From NCBI GenBank assembly GCA_023480605.1, contig JAMCWS010000325.1:1-6918 (forward strand): a stretch of DNA of 6,918 nucleotides, in the 5' to 3' direction. This document shows, piece by piece, positions 4,572 through 6,918 of this stretch. The notes under the pieces were generated by a model, which ran no database searches, was not told the DNA's origin, and was given only the letters and a program-made list of their open reading frames with translations. The DNA is from a bacterium (GTDB taxonomy: Bacteria; Sumerlaeota; Sumerlaeia; MVZB01). The position numbers and the translations under genes are program-made. Numbering within the stretch: position 1 is the stretch's first letter; each line of letters starts with the position of its first letter.

Positions 4572-5629
4572 TGCCGCTGCTCACCACCCGCCGTTTCCTG
4601 GGCGTCACCAGCCTGTTCGCGCTGTTCGCGGTGGCCGCGATGCTGGCGGCGCCGATGGTCGGGGCCGAGTCGATCAACACCTTCCGCGCCTTGGCGGCCT
4701 GGCTGGGCGCGCCCGCCGGCGCCCCCCACGCGGTCGACGTGGCGATCCTCGTCGACCTGCGCCTGCCGCGCATCCTGATGGGCTTCCTGACCGGGGCGGC
4801 GCTGGCGACGGTGGGGGCCGTCTTCCAGGCGCTCCTGCGCAATCCGCTGGCGACCCCCTACACGCTGGGCGTGGCCAGCGGCGGCTCGCTGGGCGCGGTG
4901 CTGGCTTTTTTCCTGCCCTCGTTTCTGCCGGGCCTGGCCTTCAGTTGGGGGCCGTTCAACCACGTCCAGATTCTTTCGTTCGCCGGTTCGTCGCTGGCGA
5001 TGGCGCTCATTTACCTGCTGGCGCGCTCGGGCGAGCGGGTTTCGCCGATGGAACTGCTCCTGGCCGGCGTGACGATGGGGATGATCTTTTCGGCCCTGAT
5101 CCTGGCCGTGCGATACTTCGCCGCGCCCGAAATGCTCGTGGGCATGGACCGCTGGATGATGGGCGGCCTGGACGGCAGCGGCTACCGCGACGTGCGCGCC
5201 GTCCTGCCCCTCTACGTGCCCGGCCTGGCGATCCTGATGCTGATGGCGCGCGGCCTCGACCAGATTTCCTTCGGCGAGGAACTCGCCATGGGGCGCGGGG
5301 TTAATGTGGCCCGGCTCCAGAAGGAGGCCTTTTTCTGCGGATCGTTGGTGGTGGCCTCGGTGGTGGCCACGACGGGGCCGATCGGATTTGTCGGCCTGCT
5401 GGTGCCCCACACCGTGCGCCGCATCGTGGGGCCCGACCATCGCCTGCTGCTGCCATGCACCTTCCTGGCCGGCGGAGCCTTCCTCGTGTTGTGCGACATG
5501 ATCGCCCGCTGGATCATCGCCCCCACCGAACTGCCCGTCGGCATCATCACCTCGCTGCTGGGCGGGCCGTTTTTCATCTACCTGCTCATCCGCAGCCGCC
5601 GCGGCGGCCGGATGTGGGGCAACGAATAG
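4571..5629 (+). CDS. FecCD/BtuC-family ABC transporter permease
   Basis: Inner-membrane channel of the importer, 352 residues, the usual length for BtuC/FepD/FhuB-half permeases of about ten transmembrane helices. Seen in order: a first hydrophobic helix at about 12-30; LRLPR (63-67); the family block GAVFQALLRNPLATPYTLGV (82-101); LLLAGVTMGMIFSALIL; WMMGGLDGSGY; FGEELAMGRGV; TGPIGFVGLLVPHTVRRIVG with the following 'D-H-R-L-L-L-P', the region that contacts the ATPase; and ELPVGIITSLLGGPFFIYLL near the end. ATG 4571 overlaps the ATPase stop codon by one base. No substrate-binding protein follows, because lepA starts 119 bases later with its own promoter. The partner binding protein, and an outer-membrane receptor if there is one, must be encoded elsewhere. 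The permease looks intact. The substrate could be a siderophore, haem or cobamide. Confidence 0.95.
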   Translation: MPLLTTRRFLGVTSLFALFAVAAMLAAPMVGAESINTFRALAAWLGAPAGAPHAVDVAILVDLRLPRILMGFLTGAALATVGAVFQALLRNPLATPYTLGVASGGSLGAVLAFFLPSFLPGLAFSWGPFNHVQILSFAGSSLAMALIYLLARSGERVSPMELLLAGVTMGMIFSALILAVRYFAAPEMLVGMDRWMMGGLDGSGYRDVRAVLPLYVPGLAILMLMARGLDQISFGEELAMGRGVNVARLQKEAFFCGSLVVASVVATTGPIGFVGLLVPHTVRRIVGPDHRLLLPCTFLAGGAFLVLCDMIARWIIAPTELPVGIITSLLGGPFFIYLLIRSRRGGRMWGNE

Positions 5630-5672
5630 GCGGCCGACACCCCAACGTCGCCACTGGTTTCCCCGATTTCCC

Positions 5673-5700
5673 TTGTCCCTGGCGGCGGGATTGCGATAAA
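5673..5700 (+). promoter_or_regulatory. Probable promoter for lepA
   Basis: TTGTCC (5673-5678) and GATAAA (5695-5700) are 16 bases apart, with TGC directly before the -10 as an extended -10 element. Transcription would start near 5707, about 42 bases before the lepA start. Within that leader, ATTCCC (5716-5721) and GGGAAT (5734-5739) can pair just ahead of the Shine-Dalgarno sequence, forming a weak stem with a 12-base loop. No terminator for the ABC operon is visible, so read-through is possible. Confidence 0.45.
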
Positions 5701-5748
5701 AAAGTAGGTTCGGTGATTCCCACGAATCCCCACGGGAATGGAGCGTCC

Positions 5749-6918
5749 ATGCCTTACCCGCGCCACCTGATCCGCAACTTTTCGATCATCGCCCATATCG
5801 ACCATGGGAAATCGACCCTTGCGGATCAGCTTCTGCTCAAGACCGGCACGCTCAGCCAACGCGAGATGCGCGAGCAGGTGCTGGATTCAATGGACCTGGA
5901 GCGCGAACGCGGCATCACCATCAAGGCCCAGGCCGTGCGGATGATCTATAAGGCCGCCGACGGCCAGACCTACCAGCTCAACATGATCGACACCCCGGGT
6001 CACGTGGATTTCAGCTACGAGGTCAGTCGCGCGCTGGCCGCGTGCGAGGGGGCGCTGCTGCTGGTCGACGCCGTCCAGGGGGTCGAGGCGCAGACGATCG
6101 CCAACGCCTACCTGGCCATCGACGGCGACCTGGAAATCATCCCCGTGGTCAACAAGATCGACCTGCCCAACTCCGACATTCCCGGCGTGCTGCGTCAGAT
6201 CGAGGAGGCCGTCGGGCTCGACACCGCCGCCGCCCTCCAGACCAGCGCCAAGACGGGTGAGGGGATCGGCGAAACCCTCGAGGCCATCGTCCGGCGCATC
6301 CCGGCGCCCAAAGTGGTGGACGCCGATCATACCGCCGCGCTTATTTTCGACTCCGCCTACGACAACTTCCGCGGCGTCATCACCTACGTGCGCGTATTTG
6401 AGGGCGAAATCCGCCTGGGCGATAAGATCCGCTTCATGAAGATCGGCCGCGACTACGAAGTCACCGAGTTGGGCTGCTTCACCCCCAAGATGACACCGGT
6501 CGATTCGCTGGGCGCGGGTGAAGTGGGCTACATCGTCGCCGGCATCAAGGACATCAGTTCGGTCAAGGTCGGCGACACCGTAACCCTCGCCACGCACCCG
6601 GCCGCCAAGCCCCTGCCCGGCTACCGCGAGAGCAAGCCCTTCGTTTTCGCCGGGGTCTTCCCCTCGACCACCGACGGCTTCGAGGAACTGGCCGACGCGA
6701 TCGAGAAGATCAAGCTCAACGACGCCTCGTTCATCACCGAGAAAGAAACTTCCGAGGCGCTGGGGTTCGGCTTCCGCTGCGGCTTCCTGGGGATGCTCCA
6801 CATGGAGATCATCCAGGAGCGCCTGGAGCGCGAATACAACGTCGACCTGGTCATGACGTGCCCCAACGTCGGTTACCGCGTCACGCTGACCAACGGCGAG
6901 GCGATGATGATCGAAAAC
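5749..6918 (+). CDS. lepA: Elongation factor 4 (LepA), 5' part
   Basis: Ribosome-associated translational GTPase, thought to act in back-translocation, stalled-ribosome rescue or 30S assembly. The window contains 390 of about 600 codons, and the reading frame runs off the right edge. GTPase motifs: G1 AHIDHGKST (15-23), G2 RGITIK (54-59), G3 DTPGH (81-85), G4 NKID (135-138), G5 TSAKTG (165-170). Domain II follows (about 188-280). Then comes the EF-G-III-like part, with the LepA-typical LGFGFRCGFLGMLHMEIIQ followed by ERLEREYNVDLVMTCPN. The conserved distance from G1 to this block and the RGITIKAQ text separate it from EF-G and TypA. ATG 5749 has GGAG (5740-5743) at a 5-base spacing. The ATG at 5738 is in another frame. 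It is probably transcribed from its own promoter at 5673-5700, although the ABC genes lie just upstream on the same strand. Confidence 0.97.
   Translation, partial: MPYPRHLIRNFSIIAHIDHGKSTLADQLLLKTGTLSQREMREQVLDSMDLERERGITIKAQAVRMIYKAADGQTYQLNMIDTPGHVDFSYEVSRALAACEGALLLVDAVQGVEAQTIANAYLAIDGDLEIIPVVNKIDLPNSDIPGVLRQIEEAVGLDTAAALQTSAKTGEGIGETLEAIVRRIPAPKVVDADHTAALIFDSAYDNFRGVITYVRVFEGEIRLGDKIRFMKIGRDYEVTELGCFTPKMTPVDSLGAGEVGYIVAGIKDISSVKVGDTVTLATHPAAKPLPGYRESKPFVFAGVFPSTTDGFEELADAIEKIKLNDASFITEKETSEALGFGFRCGFLGMLHMEIIQERLEREYNVDLVMTCPNVGYRVTLTNGEAMMIEN

Noticed and set aside
4454..5440. Minus-strand frame opposite the permease, rich in His, Gln and Arg
   Set aside because: It is the antisense of a membrane protein gene. 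The His/Gln bias mirrors the sense codons, and no domain is recognisable.
5887..6801. Minus-strand frame opposite lepA
   Set aside because: LepA is fully supported by its GTPase motifs. The antisense translation resembles no family.
1..6918. tRNA or rRNA genes, CRISPR arrays, insertion sequences, phage or defence genes
   Set aside because: No TPsiC-like arm, regular spacer-repeat array, transposase motif or integration site was seen. All substantial coding DNA is accounted for by the seven housekeeping or transport genes.

Overview
The window is a GC-rich bacterial chromosome segment with ordinary gene content. It holds six protein genes: a lipoprotein cut by the left edge, a YciI-family protein, an NfsA-type flavin nitroreductase, type III pantothenate kinase (coaX), and a FecCD/BtuCD-type ABC ATPase with its permease. 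A seventh, elongation factor 4 (lepA), is cut by the right edge. LepA, coaX and an N-terminal lipobox show that this is a bacterium. The lineage cannot be fixed from the window. High GC, long spacers with decayed simple repeats, and coaX in this setting fit an uncultured, planctomycete-like or candidate-phylum genome, but that is a guess.

Layout. 1-574 (minus): secreted lipoprotein, possibly a parvulin-type chaperone. 575-1164: a 590-base spacer. Its left part holds a good minus-strand promoter (748-775) followed by a long nested inverted repeat (651-733) containing an intrinsic terminator (676-700), which together look like a small RNA or an attenuated leader for the lipoprotein. Its right part holds only decayed short repeats. 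1165-2376 (plus): YciI-like gene and nitroreductase, 54 bases apart, probably one operon. 2377-2445: short convergent spacer with a CACGAT tandem repeat. 2446-3279 (minus): coaX. 3280-3677: a 398-base divergent spacer with several hairpins, a weak coaX promoter and a strong extended -10 promoter for the ABC genes. 3678-5629 (plus): ATPase and permease with overlapping stop and start codons, and no binding-protein gene in view. 5630-5748: spacer with a probable lepA promoter. 5749-6918 (plus): lepA, first 390 codons.

How the genes relate. The ATPase and permease form one importer for a metal chelate, haem, siderophore or cobamide. The YciI/nitroreductase pair suggests small-molecule redox chemistry. 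CoaX makes the first intermediate of coenzyme A, and LepA acts on the ribosome. These are separate functions that happen to be neighbours, and I see no multi-gene novel system. The observations most worth a second look are non-coding: the structured element at 651-743, a degenerate inverted repeat bracketing coaX, and the GC-rich hairpin in the ABC operon leader.
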